In this document: piece after piece, positions 25,723-33,929 of the stretch
Layout of the letters: each line of letters starts with the position of its first letter
Position numbering within the stretch: the stretch's first letter is position 1
Source: Xanthomarina sp. F2636L
GTDB lineage: Bacteria > Bacteroidota > Bacteroidia > Flavobacteriales > Flavobacteriaceae
Assembly (NCBI RefSeq): GCF_026410195.1
Contig: NZ_JAPMLM010000058.1
Coordinates: forward strand, 124,001 to 188,000
Direction: 5' to 3'
Length of the DNA stretch: 64,000 nucleotides
Program-made: the position numbers and the translations under genes
The notes under the pieces: generated by a model
What the model was told of the DNA's origin: nothing
Seen by the model: the letters and a program-made list of their open reading frames with translations, nothing else
The model's database searches: none

Positions 25723-26178
25723 ATGAAAATATCCCCAAAAAAACTCAATGCCTTTTTATTGTTCAAGCTTCCTTCTGCTTATTTTACAGGGGTAAGGACA
25801 AAATATATTGATAAAGAAAAGTGTATCGTGACAGTAAAACATAGATGGGTTAACCAAAACCCATTTAATTCCATGTTTTGGGCGGTTCAAGGAATGGCTG
25901 CCGAATTAACTACTGGAGCTTTAGTAATGCAACAAATAAAAGCTAGTGGAAAAAATATTTCTATGCTTGTAGCCAATAATAGGGCATCTTTTGTGAAAAA
26001 AGCAACTGGTAGAATTACTTTTGTTTGCAATGAAGGAGCACAAGTAGAAGAAACTATAAAAAAAGCCATCGAAACAGGTGAAGGACAAACGCTTTGGATG
26101 CGTGCAAATGGAGTTAATACTGAAGGTGTTGAGGTATCAAATTTTGAATTCGAATGGACGCTTAAAGTAAAAAGTTAA
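25723..26178 (+). CDS. DUF4442-domain (hotdog-fold, thioesterase-like) protein
   Basis: 151 residues. The sequence begins MKISPKKLNAFLLFKLPSAY, then VRTKYIDKEKCIVTVKHRWV and NPFNSMFWAVQGMAAELTTG. This is the DUF4442 pattern, a hotdog-fold family related to acyl-CoA thioesterases. The central helix carries the AAELTTG sequence where PaaI-type thioesterases have catalytic Asp/Glu residues. Substrate unknown. It lies 62 bases before the AIM24-family gene on the same strand. Confidence 0.83.
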   Translation: MKISPKKLNAFLLFKLPSAYFTGVRTKYIDKEKCIVTVKHRWVNQNPFNSMFWAVQGMAAELTTGALVMQQIKASGKNISMLVANNRASFVKKATGRITFVCNEGAQVEETIKKAIETGEGQTLWMRANGVNTEGVEVSNFEFEWTLKVKS

Positions 26179-26240
26179 ATTAGATTGTAACAATTTTTAA
26201 TTTATTTCAACTTATAAATAAATCAGTAAAAGATAATAAT

Positions 26241-27041
26241 ATGATAGCACACGAGATAGATTATAAGATTTATGGCGAAGAAATGCAGTTTGTGGAAATA
26301 GAGCTTGATCCACAAGAAGGCGTTGTAGCTGAAGCTGGTAGCTTTATGATGATGGACGATGGCATTAAGATGGAAACTATTTTTGGCGATGGATCATCTA
26401 AGAATAAAGGGTTTCTAGATTCTATTCTAGGTGCTGGAAAACGTATTTTAACAGGCGAGAGTTTGTTTATAACAGCTTTTTATAACAATCTTTCGGGTAA
26501 ACGTAAAGTAAGCTTTGCCTCTCCTTATCCAGGGAAAATAATCCCAATAGATTTAACAGCATTTAATAGCAAGTTTATCTGTCAGAAAGATGCTTTTTTA
26601 TGTGCAGCAAAAGGTGTAAGTATAGGCATCGAGTTTAGTAAAAAACTAGGTCGAGGTCTATTTGGTGGAGAAGGTTTTATCATGCAAAAATTAGAAGGTA
26701 ATGGTATGGCTTTCGTGCATGCTGGAGGAACCATGGTGAAAAAAGAATTAAAACAAGGTGAAATTCTTAGAGTTGATACAGGTTGCATCATTGGCTTTAC
26801 ACAAAATATAGATTACGATATAGAATTTGTTGGAGGTAATAGAAATACCGTGTTTGGTGGAGAAGGCTTGTTTTTCGCTAAGCTTCAAGGGCCAGGAACT
26901 GTTTTTATACAATCTTTACCGTTTAGCAGATTAGCAGGACGTGTTTTGGCTTCTGCTCCAAAAGGAGGAGGGAAAGATAAAGGGGAAGGCAGTATCCTTG
27001 GTGGTTTGGGAGATCTGTTAGATGGCGATAATAGATTTTAA
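26241..27041 (+). CDS. AIM24/TIGR00266-family protein
   Basis: 266 residues, a tandem beta-sandwich family that is glycine rich, with hallmarks VVAEAGSFMMMDDGI, GESLFITAFYN, GGEGFIMQKLEGNGMAFVHA and VFGGEGLFFAKLQGPGTVFI. The family is widespread (mitochondrial AIM24, bacterial YdhH-like), fold related to TRAP-like proteins, function unsettled. The C-terminus is a flexible Gly/Lys tail (KGGGKDKGEGS). Probably cotranscribed with the DUF4442 gene. Confidence 0.9.
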   Translation: MIAHEIDYKIYGEEMQFVEIELDPQEGVVAEAGSFMMMDDGIKMETIFGDGSSKNKGFLDSILGAGKRILTGESLFITAFYNNLSGKRKVSFASPYPGKIIPIDLTAFNSKFICQKDAFLCAAKGVSIGIEFSKKLGRGLFGGEGFIMQKLEGNGMAFVHAGGTMVKKELKQGEILRVDTGCIIGFTQNIDYDIEFVGGNRNTVFGGEGLFFAKLQGPGTVFIQSLPFSRLAGRVLASAPKGGGKDKGEGSILGGLGDLLDGDNRF

Positions 27042-27174
27042 CATCAATTCTGATTGTTAAATTTTTGTTTAAATTTAAAAGCAATCCTTTTAATTGTTAT
27101 ATTTATAAAACTAAACTAAATATTAGCCTATTAAACAAATCTACTTTTATTAAACCCAAAACCTAAAAAATATT

Positions 27175-27372
27175 ATGGCTAGAGCAATGTTCGAGTACAC
27201 TAAAATTGTACTCAATAAAGTGAGTTTTGACGCTACGTTGTTTTGCAGAGAAGTACAAAAAGCCCTTCAACGATTATTACCTTATGAAATTGAAGAGTTA
27301 AAGGTTTATATACAATCTCTTGTACAGCAAAATCCAGACTTGAACCAATGTTTAATTTATTTAAAAGAATAA
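27175..27372 (+). CDS. Small conserved cytoplasmic protein (65 residues)
   Basis: MARAMFEYTKIVLNKVSFDA opens a 65-residue helical protein containing FCREVQKALQRLLPYEIEEL and ending CLIYLKE. No domain name is recognised, but the residue mix is ordinary protein-like, a proper leader precedes it, and a strong terminator follows within 10 bases. This supports a real single-gene unit. Function unknown. Confidence 0.78.
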   Translation: MARAMFEYTKIVLNKVSFDATLFCREVQKALQRLLPYEIEELKVYIQSLVQQNPDLNQCLIYLKE

Positions 27373-27377
27373 AAATT

Positions 27378-27402
27378 AAAGCGACCAGTTGGTCGCTTTT
27401 TT
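27378..27402. terminator. Bidirectional terminator between the small gene and oxyR
   Basis: AAAGCGACCA / TGGTCGCTTT perfect hairpin plus T run. The oxyR stop codon on the minus strand lies inside its T tail, so the hairpin serves both converging genes. Confidence 0.9.
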
Positions 27403-28339
27403 ATTTTGCTAAAGGACTTATTATTTCTACATTCTGAAATTTAATAGCACCTCTAATAATACCAGAAATCACACTCTGCATGGCTTCTATAATTTGCATT
27501 TTTAGTTCACTTTTATGATATAAAATACTTACTTCCCTAGCAGGATTTGGTTCGTTAAAATAATGTAAGTTTTGCATAGCTTTTTCATTTAAATCCAGTG
27601 TATGTAAATAAGGAAGCAATGTCATTCCCAGGCCTTCATTAGATAATTTGATTAAGGTTTCTATACTACCACTCTCTAATTGAAAGCTACTGTCTGGCTG
27701 GTTTTTTAATGTTTTACAGAGGTTAATAACTCCATCTCTAAAACAATGTCCATCTTCTAAAAGCAACATGTCGTCTATCTCTAAATCTGTAGTGTTTATT
27801 TTTTGTTTGCTATGTAGCCTGTGGTGTTCTGGTATATAACCAACAAATGGTTCGTAATAAAGAACACGTTCTTTAATACTTTCAATTTCTAAAGGTGTTG
27901 CAGCAATAGCAGCATCGAGATGCCCTTCATTCAATCTAGAAATAATATCGTCTGTAGTTAGCTCTTCAATTTTAAGTTTAATTTTTGGGTACTTTTTTAT
28001 GAAAGCTTTTAAGAACATGGGTAAAAGAGTAGGCATAATGGTTGGAATAATACCAAGTTTAAACTCACCTCCAATAAATCCTTTTTGTTGATCTACAATA
28101 TCTTGAATCCTATAAGATTCATTTACAATATTTTTTGCTTGATTTACTATTTTCTTTCCAACTTCTGTTAATTCTATGGGTTTCTTACTTCTGTCAAAAA
28201 TTAAGATATCGAGTTCATCTTCTAATTTTTGTATCTGCATACTTAAAGTGGGTTGGGTTACAAAACATTTTTGGGCAGCTTTTGTAAAGTTCTTATTTTC
28301 AGCTACTGCTAAAACATAGTATAATTGTGTAATAGTCAT
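27401..28339 (-). CDS. oxyR: OxyR-type LysR regulator of hydrogen peroxide response
   Basis: 312 residues from the ATG at 28339; a TTG three codons earlier is also in frame. N-terminal LysR helix-turn-helix (MTITQLYYVLAVAENKNFTK) and C-terminal sensor domain. The redox cysteines are conserved in DGHCFRDGVINLC, with the same nine-residue step as Cys199-Cys208 of E. coli OxyR, so peroxide sensing is well supported. It is divergent from dps, a classical OxyR target, with a CTAT-N11-ATAG site in the 105-base gap. Confidence 0.92.
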   Translation of the reverse strand: MTITQLYYVLAVAENKNFTKAAQKCFVTQPTLSMQIQKLEDELDILIFDRSKKPIELTEVGKKIVNQAKNIVNESYRIQDIVDQQKGFIGGEFKLGIIPTIMPTLLPMFLKAFIKKYPKIKLKIEELTTDDIISRLNEGHLDAAIAATPLEIESIKERVLYYEPFVGYIPEHHRLHSKQKINTTDLEIDDMLLLEDGHCFRDGVINLCKTLKNQPDSSFQLESGSIETLIKLSNEGLGMTLLPYLHTLDLNEKAMQNLHYFNEPNPAREVSILYHKSELKMQIIEAMQSVISGIIRGAIKFQNVEIISPLAK

Positions 28340-28371
28340 AAGTATCAATTTAGACTATAAAAATATAAAAT

Positions 28372-28390
28372 CTATCAATAAAACTTATAG
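28372..28390. promoter_or_regulatory. Candidate OxyR binding site between oxyR and dps
   Basis: CTAT, 11 bases, ATAG: an inverted repeat of the LysR T-N11-A type using the CTAT/ATAG element known from OxyR operators. Its centre is about 31 bases upstream of a TAAATTTG -7 element (28412-28419) for dps, which suits activation. Confidence 0.6.
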
Positions 28391-28411
28391 TAATTATTGT
28401 TAATTATCATA

Positions 28412-28419
28412 TAAATTTG
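28412..28419 (+). promoter_or_regulatory. -7 promoter element of dps
   Basis: TAAATTTG fits TAnnTTTG, 26 bases before the dps start codon. Confidence 0.55.
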
Positions 28420-28444
28420 AATGAACAATAAAAAAACATAAATT

Positions 28445-28924
28445 ATGACACTTAATAGCATAGGATTAAATCAAAATAAAACAAAAGATATAGCAAAAGA
28501 CTTAAATGGTTTATTGGCTAATTTTCAGATATATTATCAAAATTTAAGAGGAATTCACTGGAACATTAAAGGAAAACGCTTTTTCGATTTACATGTAAAG
28601 TTCGAAGAATTATATACAGATGCGAACTTAAAAGTAGATGAAATTGCAGAACGTGTTTTAACTCTAGGAGAAACACCTTTACATACTTTTGAAGATTACA
28701 CAAAGCTGGCGAAAGTACCCGTTGGAAAAAATATTTCACAAGATGAAAAAGCGGTACGTTTAATAGTTGACTCCCTATCTGAATTACTGAAAATTGAAAG
28801 AAACATTTTAGATAAGTCTGGAGATGTTAATGATGAAGGAACAAACTCCATGATGAGTGATTTTATTACTGAACAAGAGAAAACTGTTTGGATGATGAAA
28901 GCTTGGTTAGGAGAAACCGTATAA
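28445..28924 (+). CDS. dps: Dps-family DNA-protection ferritin
   Basis: 159 residues. The ferroxidase-site signature of Dps is clear: LLANFQIYYQNLRGIHWNIK with the conserved His, then FDLHVKFEELYTDANLKVDE with Asp and Glu ligands. It forms a dodecamer that oxidises Fe(II) with H2O2, stores iron and coats DNA. It is divergent from oxyR with a candidate OxyR operator, and a terminator follows 28 bases after the stop. Confidence 0.95.
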   Translation: MTLNSIGLNQNKTKDIAKDLNGLLANFQIYYQNLRGIHWNIKGKRFFDLHVKFEELYTDANLKVDEIAERVLTLGETPLHTFEDYTKLAKVPVGKNISQDEKAVRLIVDSLSELLKIERNILDKSGDVNDEGTNSMMSDFITEQEKTVWMMKAWLGETV

Positions 28925-28949
28925 TACCCAAAATAATTAATAGCAAATA

Positions 28950-28984
28950 AAAAGAGAGCAAAACTTAGTTTTGCTCTCTTTTTT
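28950..28984. terminator. Terminator after dps, shared with the convergent DUF2141 gene
   Basis: AAAGAGAGCAAAAC / GTTTTGCTCTCTTT hairpin with a short loop and TTTT tail. Confidence 0.9.
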
Positions 28985-29002
28985 ATTATAATAAGTTATA
29001 GT

Positions 29003-29428
29003 TTATAGTCTTATTATTAATTCTAAATCGTCATTGTCTAAGTCAAATTTGGCATCTGCAAAACTTGGAGGCCCATAAAGCATTGGATTGTTAGACATGC
29101 CATAAGATTCTAAAGGCATACCTGTAGTGTCAAAATCCATTTTACCATTATCATTGGCATCATGAAACACCATGATGGCATATGTTCCAGGGGTTAAGCC
29201 TTCAAAAGTTACTTCTACTTTTCCATCCACAATGGCACTTTTCATATTGTCAATACCTTTCCCTTTCATAAAAGTATCTTCACTATGTAAGCCAATAAGC
29301 ATGCTACCATCGTCGTTAAAAGCATTGTCTATTTTTACAGTAATACTATAGGTTTTTAAACTATCATCTTGAGCTTGAATAAAAGTTGTAGTTAAAAAAA
29401 ATGAGAAAATTAAAGCTAGTGTTTTCAT
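29003..29428 (-). CDS. Secreted DUF2141-domain protein
   Basis: 141 residues with a signal peptide (MKTLALIFSFFLTTTFIQAQ). The mature domain shows DGSMLIGLHSE, TPGTYAIMVFHDANDNGKMD and GMPLESYGMSNN, the DUF2141 pattern with a Ca-like DANDNGKMD loop. Small periplasmic or secreted beta-sandwich proteins of unknown role. It is convergent with dps and stands alone, followed upstream by a 240-base gene-free stretch in which nothing else was recognised. Confidence 0.88.
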   Translation of the reverse strand: MKTLALIFSFFLTTTFIQAQDDSLKTYSITVKIDNAFNDDGSMLIGLHSEDTFMKGKGIDNMKSAIVDGKVEVTFEGLTPGTYAIMVFHDANDNGKMDFDTTGMPLESYGMSNNPMLYGPPSFADAKFDLDNDDLELIIRL

Positions 29429-29668
29429 GATATAAAATGTTTTAGTTGATTAATACGCTCCAAAGATGTGTATAATTTTAAGATCAGTCTAAGTAAATAC
29501 TCCGAACTGTAATTTTTTATACTTGAATTGTTGATTTCCTTATTATATGCTTTTCAGATTTTTAACATAAACCTTTTATATGGTTTACAATTGTCTTTAT
29601 TTTGCTCTTTAAAGATTAATAAGTAATTGACTTATTTGTTCATTTAATAATTAAAATAGTAATTAATC

Positions 29669-30286
29669 ATGTTTTATGCCATTGATATTTTAGGTACCGT
29701 TGCTTTTGCAATTTCTGGTGTTTTAGTTGCCTTAAACAAAAGAATGGATCCTTTTGGTATTTTAATTATAGCCTTTGTAACTGCTGTAGGAGGAGGGACT
29801 TTACGGGATCTTTTAATAGGAGATACGCCAGTAAGTTGGATGAAAAACATGACCTATGTATATGTTATTTTTGGTGCTACCGTATTTGCAGTGGTTTTTA
29901 GAAATAAGATTGATTATTTAAGAAAGTCTTTATTATTATTCGATACTATTGGAATAGGTCTATATACAGTTGTTGGAATCGAGAAAGGAATTTCTGCTGG
30001 ATTAAACCCAATTATCTGCGTTTCCTTAGGAACCATGTCTGCTTGTTTTGGAGGTGTTATTAGAGACATTCTTTGTAATGAAATTCCAGTTATTTTTAGG
30101 AAAGAGATTTATGCTACAGCTTGTATTGTTGGTGGTTTTTCGTATTTTATAATTAAAAAACTACCAATAGATATCGATTTTGCTTTTGTAATTGCAGGGT
30201 TGATAGTTATTCTGGTAAGACTTTTGGCTATTCGTTTTAAAATTAGTTTGCCAAGCGTTTATAAAGATGAGACCCACAACGGCTAA
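29669..30286 (+). CDS. TRIC-type (UPF0126) trimeric cation channel protein
   Basis: 205 residues, seven membrane helices as two inverted three-helix repeats. The first repeat has AISGVLVALNKRMDPFGILI then VGGGTLRDLLIG, the second ACFGGVIRDILCNEIPVIFR. The GGGTLRD and GGVIRD motifs are the bacterial TRIC / YadS signature. Members conduct K+ or Na+; some bacterial annotations say 'glycine transporter'. Single-gene unit. Confidence 0.9.
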   Translation: MFYAIDILGTVAFAISGVLVALNKRMDPFGILIIAFVTAVGGGTLRDLLIGDTPVSWMKNMTYVYVIFGATVFAVVFRNKIDYLRKSLLLFDTIGIGLYTVVGIEKGISAGLNPIICVSLGTMSACFGGVIRDILCNEIPVIFRKEIYATACIVGGFSYFIIKKLPIDIDFAFVIAGLIVILVRLLAIRFKISLPSVYKDETHNG

Positions 30287-30357
30287 GCATAAAACTAAAT
30301 AAGTACCTAGGGTTGGAACATGTAGAAGTAATACTTGCTAATAATACTCTCGTGCTT

Positions 30358-31080
30358 CTATTCAATTATTTCTACTTTAGAAATATAAATATTGTGTAAA
30401 GGCCAGTCGCCTTCATCTGTTTTTTGCTTTGCAATTTCATCTACCACATCCATGCCTTCAATCACTTTTCCAAATATGGTATAGTCGCCATCTAAATGAT
30501 GCGCGCCTCCTTCTTGTTGTACAATAAAAAACTCGAAAGGAGAAGCTAGTTTATACGGATTTTCAATATCACTACTAGGCATGCTTATAACACCTCTATC
30601 GTGTCTAAAACCACGTTTGGTATCCGTTGGTAAAAGATATCTTCCTATTTGATTGCGCTTTTTAGAGATCTTTGAATTGTCTGAATTTCCAGCCTGAATA
30701 ATAAAATTATCAATTATTCTATAAAACTGCGTGCCTTCAAAATAGTTTTGTTTGGTTAAAAAAATAAAATTGGCTCTATGGAATTTGGTTTCACTGAATA
30801 ATAAAATATCGATATCTCCAAAACGTGTAGTCAAACGCACTTTGTTTTCAGGGTTTTCTTTTTCGTATTCAAGAAAAAACTCCATGGCATTTTCGTCTGT
30901 TAACTTAAAAGTTTCTTCAGTTTCTGTTTTTATTTTTTTATCAACTTTATCTTTCAAAAGTGTTTGGCTTTTATTTTTTTTGTTTGATTCTTTTAAAGGG
31001 GTATTTGTTTTTTTGTCAGATTGTTTATCTTCACAATTCAATAAAATAAAACTAAATAGCACTAGAAAAATATATTTCAT
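30358..31080 (-). CDS. Cyclophilin-type peptidyl-prolyl isomerase lipoprotein
   Basis: 240 residues. A lipoprotein signal MKYIFLVLFSFILLNC is followed by a Lys/Thr-rich linker (about 18-65) and a cyclophilin domain with FHRANFIFLTKQNYFEGTQF, FIIQAGNSD, RGVISMPSSDIENPYKLASP and GKVIEGMDVVDEIAKQKTDE. It should assist folding of outer-membrane or periplasmic proteins. The catalytic Arg (of FHR) and Phe/Gln residues (FIIQAG) are present. Divergent from the Nudix gene. Confidence 0.92.
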   Translation of the reverse strand: MKYIFLVLFSFILLNCEDKQSDKKTNTPLKESNKKNKSQTLLKDKVDKKIKTETEETFKLTDENAMEFFLEYEKENPENKVRLTTRFGDIDILLFSETKFHRANFIFLTKQNYFEGTQFYRIIDNFIIQAGNSDNSKISKKRNQIGRYLLPTDTKRGFRHDRGVISMPSSDIENPYKLASPFEFFIVQQEGGAHHLDGDYTIFGKVIEGMDVVDEIAKQKTDEGDWPLHNIYISKVEIIE

Positions 31081-31152
31081 AAATAAATTAAGATATTTTA
31101 AAATGTTAGGTTTATGAATGATGATATTTGATTTAATATGTAATACAAACCC

Positions 31153-31794
31153 ATGGAATTTGATAAATTTTGTAAGCTTATTTCAAAAATAGAAAATATC
31201 CCACTCCCAGCCGAACCATCTCAGTTAAAAATGTCTCCTCCTTTTAGAGAAGCTTTACAGGAAAAGCAAAAACATTTAATAAAAGATGCTAAAAAAGCTG
31301 GAGTCATGGCCTTGTTTTATCCAGACACTATAAAACAGACAAGTTTGGTTTTAATTTTGCGTAAAACATATAAAGGTGTTCATTCTGCTCAAGTTGGTTT
31401 TCCTGGAGGCAAATTAGAAATTACAGATGCTTCAATTCAAGAAGCAGCAGTAAGAGAAACCTTTGAGGAAATTGGCGTGCCACACAATTGCATTGAGGTT
31501 TTAAGACAATTAACACAAGTATATATTCCACCAAGCAATTTTTATGTGCAACCTTTTATTGGAATCTCTAGAATAACTCCTATTTTTATAAAACAAGATG
31601 AAGAAGTTGAGGATATTATAGAAATTTCTTTAACAGATTTTATTAACGATGACAATGTGGTAGCCAAAACAGTATCAACATCTTATAATGTGGATGTAGT
31701 AGTTCCTGCATTTAATTTAAATGGTCATGTGGTTTGGGGTGCAACAGCCATGATGCTCAGTGAGATAAAAGACTTGTTAAAACAAGTCATGTAA
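31153..31794 (+). CDS. Nudix hydrolase, CoA pyrophosphatase type
   Basis: 213 residues. The Nudix box GX5EX7REUXEEXGU is intact (GGKLEITDASIQEAAVRETF then EEIGV, about residues 92-116), and a following LTQVYIPPSNFYVQPFIG fits the NuCoA family that hydrolyses coenzyme A to phosphopantetheine and 3',5'-ADP. It is followed by an acyltransferase gene 49 bases on, possibly cotranscribed, both being CoA or acyl-CoA related. Confidence 0.9.
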   Translation: MEFDKFCKLISKIENIPLPAEPSQLKMSPPFREALQEKQKHLIKDAKKAGVMALFYPDTIKQTSLVLILRKTYKGVHSAQVGFPGGKLEITDASIQEAAVRETFEEIGVPHNCIEVLRQLTQVYIPPSNFYVQPFIGISRITPIFIKQDEEVEDIIEISLTDFINDDNVVAKTVSTSYNVDVVVPAFNLNGHVVWGATAMMLSEIKDLLKQVM

Positions 31795-31842
31795 AGGTTC
31801 TGTTTTATTACCTTTGTGTTTCCTAACATTCAAAATAATTTT

Positions 31843-32658
31843 ATGGGATTATTTAAAAGAAATCCTTTCGGACATTTACTTTTTATAAAAAAGTGGGTTA
31901 TTAGAATCATTGGTTCTTTATCCCATAGAAGGTTTAGGGGTTTTAACGAACTTCAAATTGAAGGATCTGAAATAATTAAAAAATTACCAGATAATAATGT
32001 GCTTTTTATCTCTAATCATCAAACTTATTTTGCTGATGTGGTAGCTATGTTCCATGTTTTTAACGCTAGTTTAAGCAATAGAGAAGATAATATTAAAAAT
32101 ATAGGTTATTTATGGAATCCTAAATTGAATATCTATTATGTAGCCGCCAAGGAAACGATGAAATCTGGTTTATTGCCTAAAATATTAGCTTATGCAGGGT
32201 CTATTAGCATTGAGCGTACATGGAGATCTAAAGGAGAGGATGTGAAGAGGCAAGTAAAAATGAGTGATATTTCTAATATTAAAAAAGCTTTAGATGATGG
32301 TTGGGTAATAACCTTCCCACAAGGCACTACAACACCTTTTAAGCCTATTAGAAAAGGAACAGCTCATATTATAAAACATTACAAACCTACTGTTGTGCCT
32401 ATTGTAATTGATGGCTTTAGACGTTCTTTTGATAAAAAAGGATTGCGTGTAAAAAAGAAAAATATTTTACAAAGTTTTGAAATTAAACAACCTTTAGATA
32501 TTGATTATGAAAATGAAAGCATAGCAGAAATAGTTGAAAAAATAGAATATGCTATCGAACAACATCCTTCCTTTTTAAAGGTAATACCTAGAGAAGAAAT
32601 TGAAGTTCAAGAAGAACTGAACAAGCTAAGAAAATGGCGTCTTGAAGACGATTATTAA
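31843..32658 (+). CDS. PlsC-like 1-acyl-glycerol-3-phosphate acyltransferase
   Basis: About 271 residues from the ATG at 31843; a GTG at 31816 is in frame but gives an unlikely N-terminus. Motif I reads ISNHQTYFADVVAM, so the catalytic His and Asp are separated by five residues rather than the usual four. Motif III is TFPQGTTTPFKPIRKGTAHI, replacing the classical FPEGTRS. A membrane-bound lipid acyltransferase is likely, but the acceptor may not be lysophosphatidate. Stop is adjacent to the convergent membrane protein gene. Confidence 0.85.
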   Translation: MGLFKRNPFGHLLFIKKWVIRIIGSLSHRRFRGFNELQIEGSEIIKKLPDNNVLFISNHQTYFADVVAMFHVFNASLSNREDNIKNIGYLWNPKLNIYYVAAKETMKSGLLPKILAYAGSISIERTWRSKGEDVKRQVKMSDISNIKKALDDGWVITFPQGTTTPFKPIRKGTAHIIKHYKPTVVPIVIDGFRRSFDKKGLRVKKKNILQSFEIKQPLDIDYENESIAEIVEKIEYAIEQHPSFLKVIPREEIEVQEELNKLRKWRLEDDY

Positions 32659-33303
32659 TTAGACTTCAAGCTTTTTAAGTTCTCTATAATTTTTGTTTAA
32701 TCGTTTTAATAAAATCCCGTAAATTAGGTAATAAAATCCTAAGACAATTCCAATTAGAACAGCAAGTAATACGGCAGTTACAATAATGGTTATAGCATAT
32801 AATTTTAAAACCTCGCCATTTGCTGAAGCTTTATCAACAAGGGAAATCATCTCTTTGTCTCTGTTAAATTGAATTCCCAATACCATAAAAGCTGAAACAG
32901 CTAAGTATATTAAGTTGAAGCCCACGTATTGCTTTACGGTACGTCTTGTTTTTAAGATGTTTTCCATTAAAATTTTAGCATTGTCTGTAGCTGAGATGGT
33001 TTTATAGTTCATAAAGAACTTATAGAAAAAATAAGCTAAAATAAGATAACCTAAAATCATAAATGGCAGCATGATTTTTTCTGCATGATAGGTTTCAAAA
33101 CGCTTATTAAAATCGGCGTCTTTTAATGCAAACGAAATAATAATCCAGAAAACAAACTCTAAAAGACTTATTATAAAAATCCATTTAACAATTGAAGAGG
33201 ATTTCTTCAAAATCATGCTGTATATATCCTTATAAGAAAGTTTTGGATATTTATTATCCCCATCTTTCTTCCAGTCTTTTTTTAATAATTCTAATTCATC
33301 CAT
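32659..33303 (-). CDS. Membrane protein paired with an ECF sigma factor (possible anti-sigma)
   Basis: 214 residues with a cytoplasmic N-terminus (MDELELLKKDWKKDGDNKYP) and four membrane helices (about 40-60, 78-96, 125-145, 167-195). No named domain. The gene lies 3 bases after the sigma factor gene on the same strand, the typical place for a membrane-bound anti-sigma factor, and the charged N-terminus could hold the sigma. This role is inferred from position alone. Confidence 0.72.
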   Translation of the reverse strand: MDELELLKKDWKKDGDNKYPKLSYKDIYSMILKKSSSIVKWIFIISLLEFVFWIIISFALKDADFNKRFETYHAEKIMLPFMILGYLILAYFFYKFFMNYKTISATDNAKILMENILKTRRTVKQYVGFNLIYLAVSAFMVLGIQFNRDKEMISLVDKASANGEVLKLYAITIIVTAVLLAVLIGIVLGFYYLIYGILLKRLNKNYRELKKLEV

Positions 33304-33306
33304 AGT

Positions 33307-33801
33307 TTACGGATTTAAAATGGTTCTTAACTTAGTTTTCACTCGATTCATCTTTACTCTTGCATTCACTTCAGTAATACCTAGTGTTTCACTTATGTCT
33401 TTATAGTTTTTGTCCTCTAAATAAAGAAAAACAAGCGCTTTTTCAATATCATTTAATTGGTGTACAGCTTTGTATAAGAGTTTGAGTTGTTCTTCCTCGG
33501 TATCGTCATAAGGCTCCGATTTTATCTTGTACTGAAAATCACTAAAATCTTCTGTAACTATAGAGCGTTTGCGTTTCCTGTATAGCGTAATTGCTGTATT
33601 TAGACCAACACGATACATCCATGTACTAAATTTGGAGTCGCCTCTAAATTTAGGATAGGCTTTCCAAAGTTGTATGGTTATTTCTTGAAACAAATCATTA
33701 TGTGCTTCTTGATTGTTTGTATAAATTCTACAAACTTTATGCACAATGTTCTGATTTTTCTCTAATTCTTCAACAAAGCTATGTTCTAACTCTTTATTCA
33801 A
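33307..33801 (-). CDS. ECF-type RNA polymerase sigma factor
   Basis: 164 residues. Region 2 contains NDLFQEITIQLWKAYPKFRG and FSTWMYRVGLNTAI, region 4 the helix-turn-helix LEDKNYKDISETLGITEVNA. Both are standard for sigma-70 ECF factors. It is the first gene of a pair with the membrane protein just downstream. Targets cannot be named from this window. The start codon ATG lies at the end of an AT-rich divergent region shared with the NDH-2 gene. Confidence 0.92.
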   Translation of the reverse strand: MNKELEHSFVEELEKNQNIVHKVCRIYTNNQEAHNDLFQEITIQLWKAYPKFRGDSKFSTWMYRVGLNTAITLYRKRKRSIVTEDFSDFQYKIKSEPYDDTEEEQLKLLYKAVHQLNDIEKALVFLYLEDKNYKDISETLGITEVNARVKMNRVKTKLRTILNP

Positions 33802-33897
33802 ACTGGTGGTTTAGTTACACTATAAGTAGTGTTTTTTATTATTTGTTACAAAATCTCGAAACAATCTTTAAAAATAGTCTTTAAGTTGTGTTTTTAG

Positions 33898-33905
33898 TAT
33901 CTTTG
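33898..33905 (+). promoter_or_regulatory. -7 promoter element before the NDH-2 gene
   Basis: TATCTTTG fits TAnnTTTG, 25 bases before the start codon of the NADH dehydrogenase gene. Confidence 0.5.
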
Positions 33906-33929
33906 TAAGAGATATTTTTCTTCATTCTT

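Noticed and set aside
29429-29668. Gene-free stretch between DUF2141 and TRIC genes, checked for RNA or small ORFs
   Set aside because: No stable hairpin, coding frame or conserved element recognised by eye.
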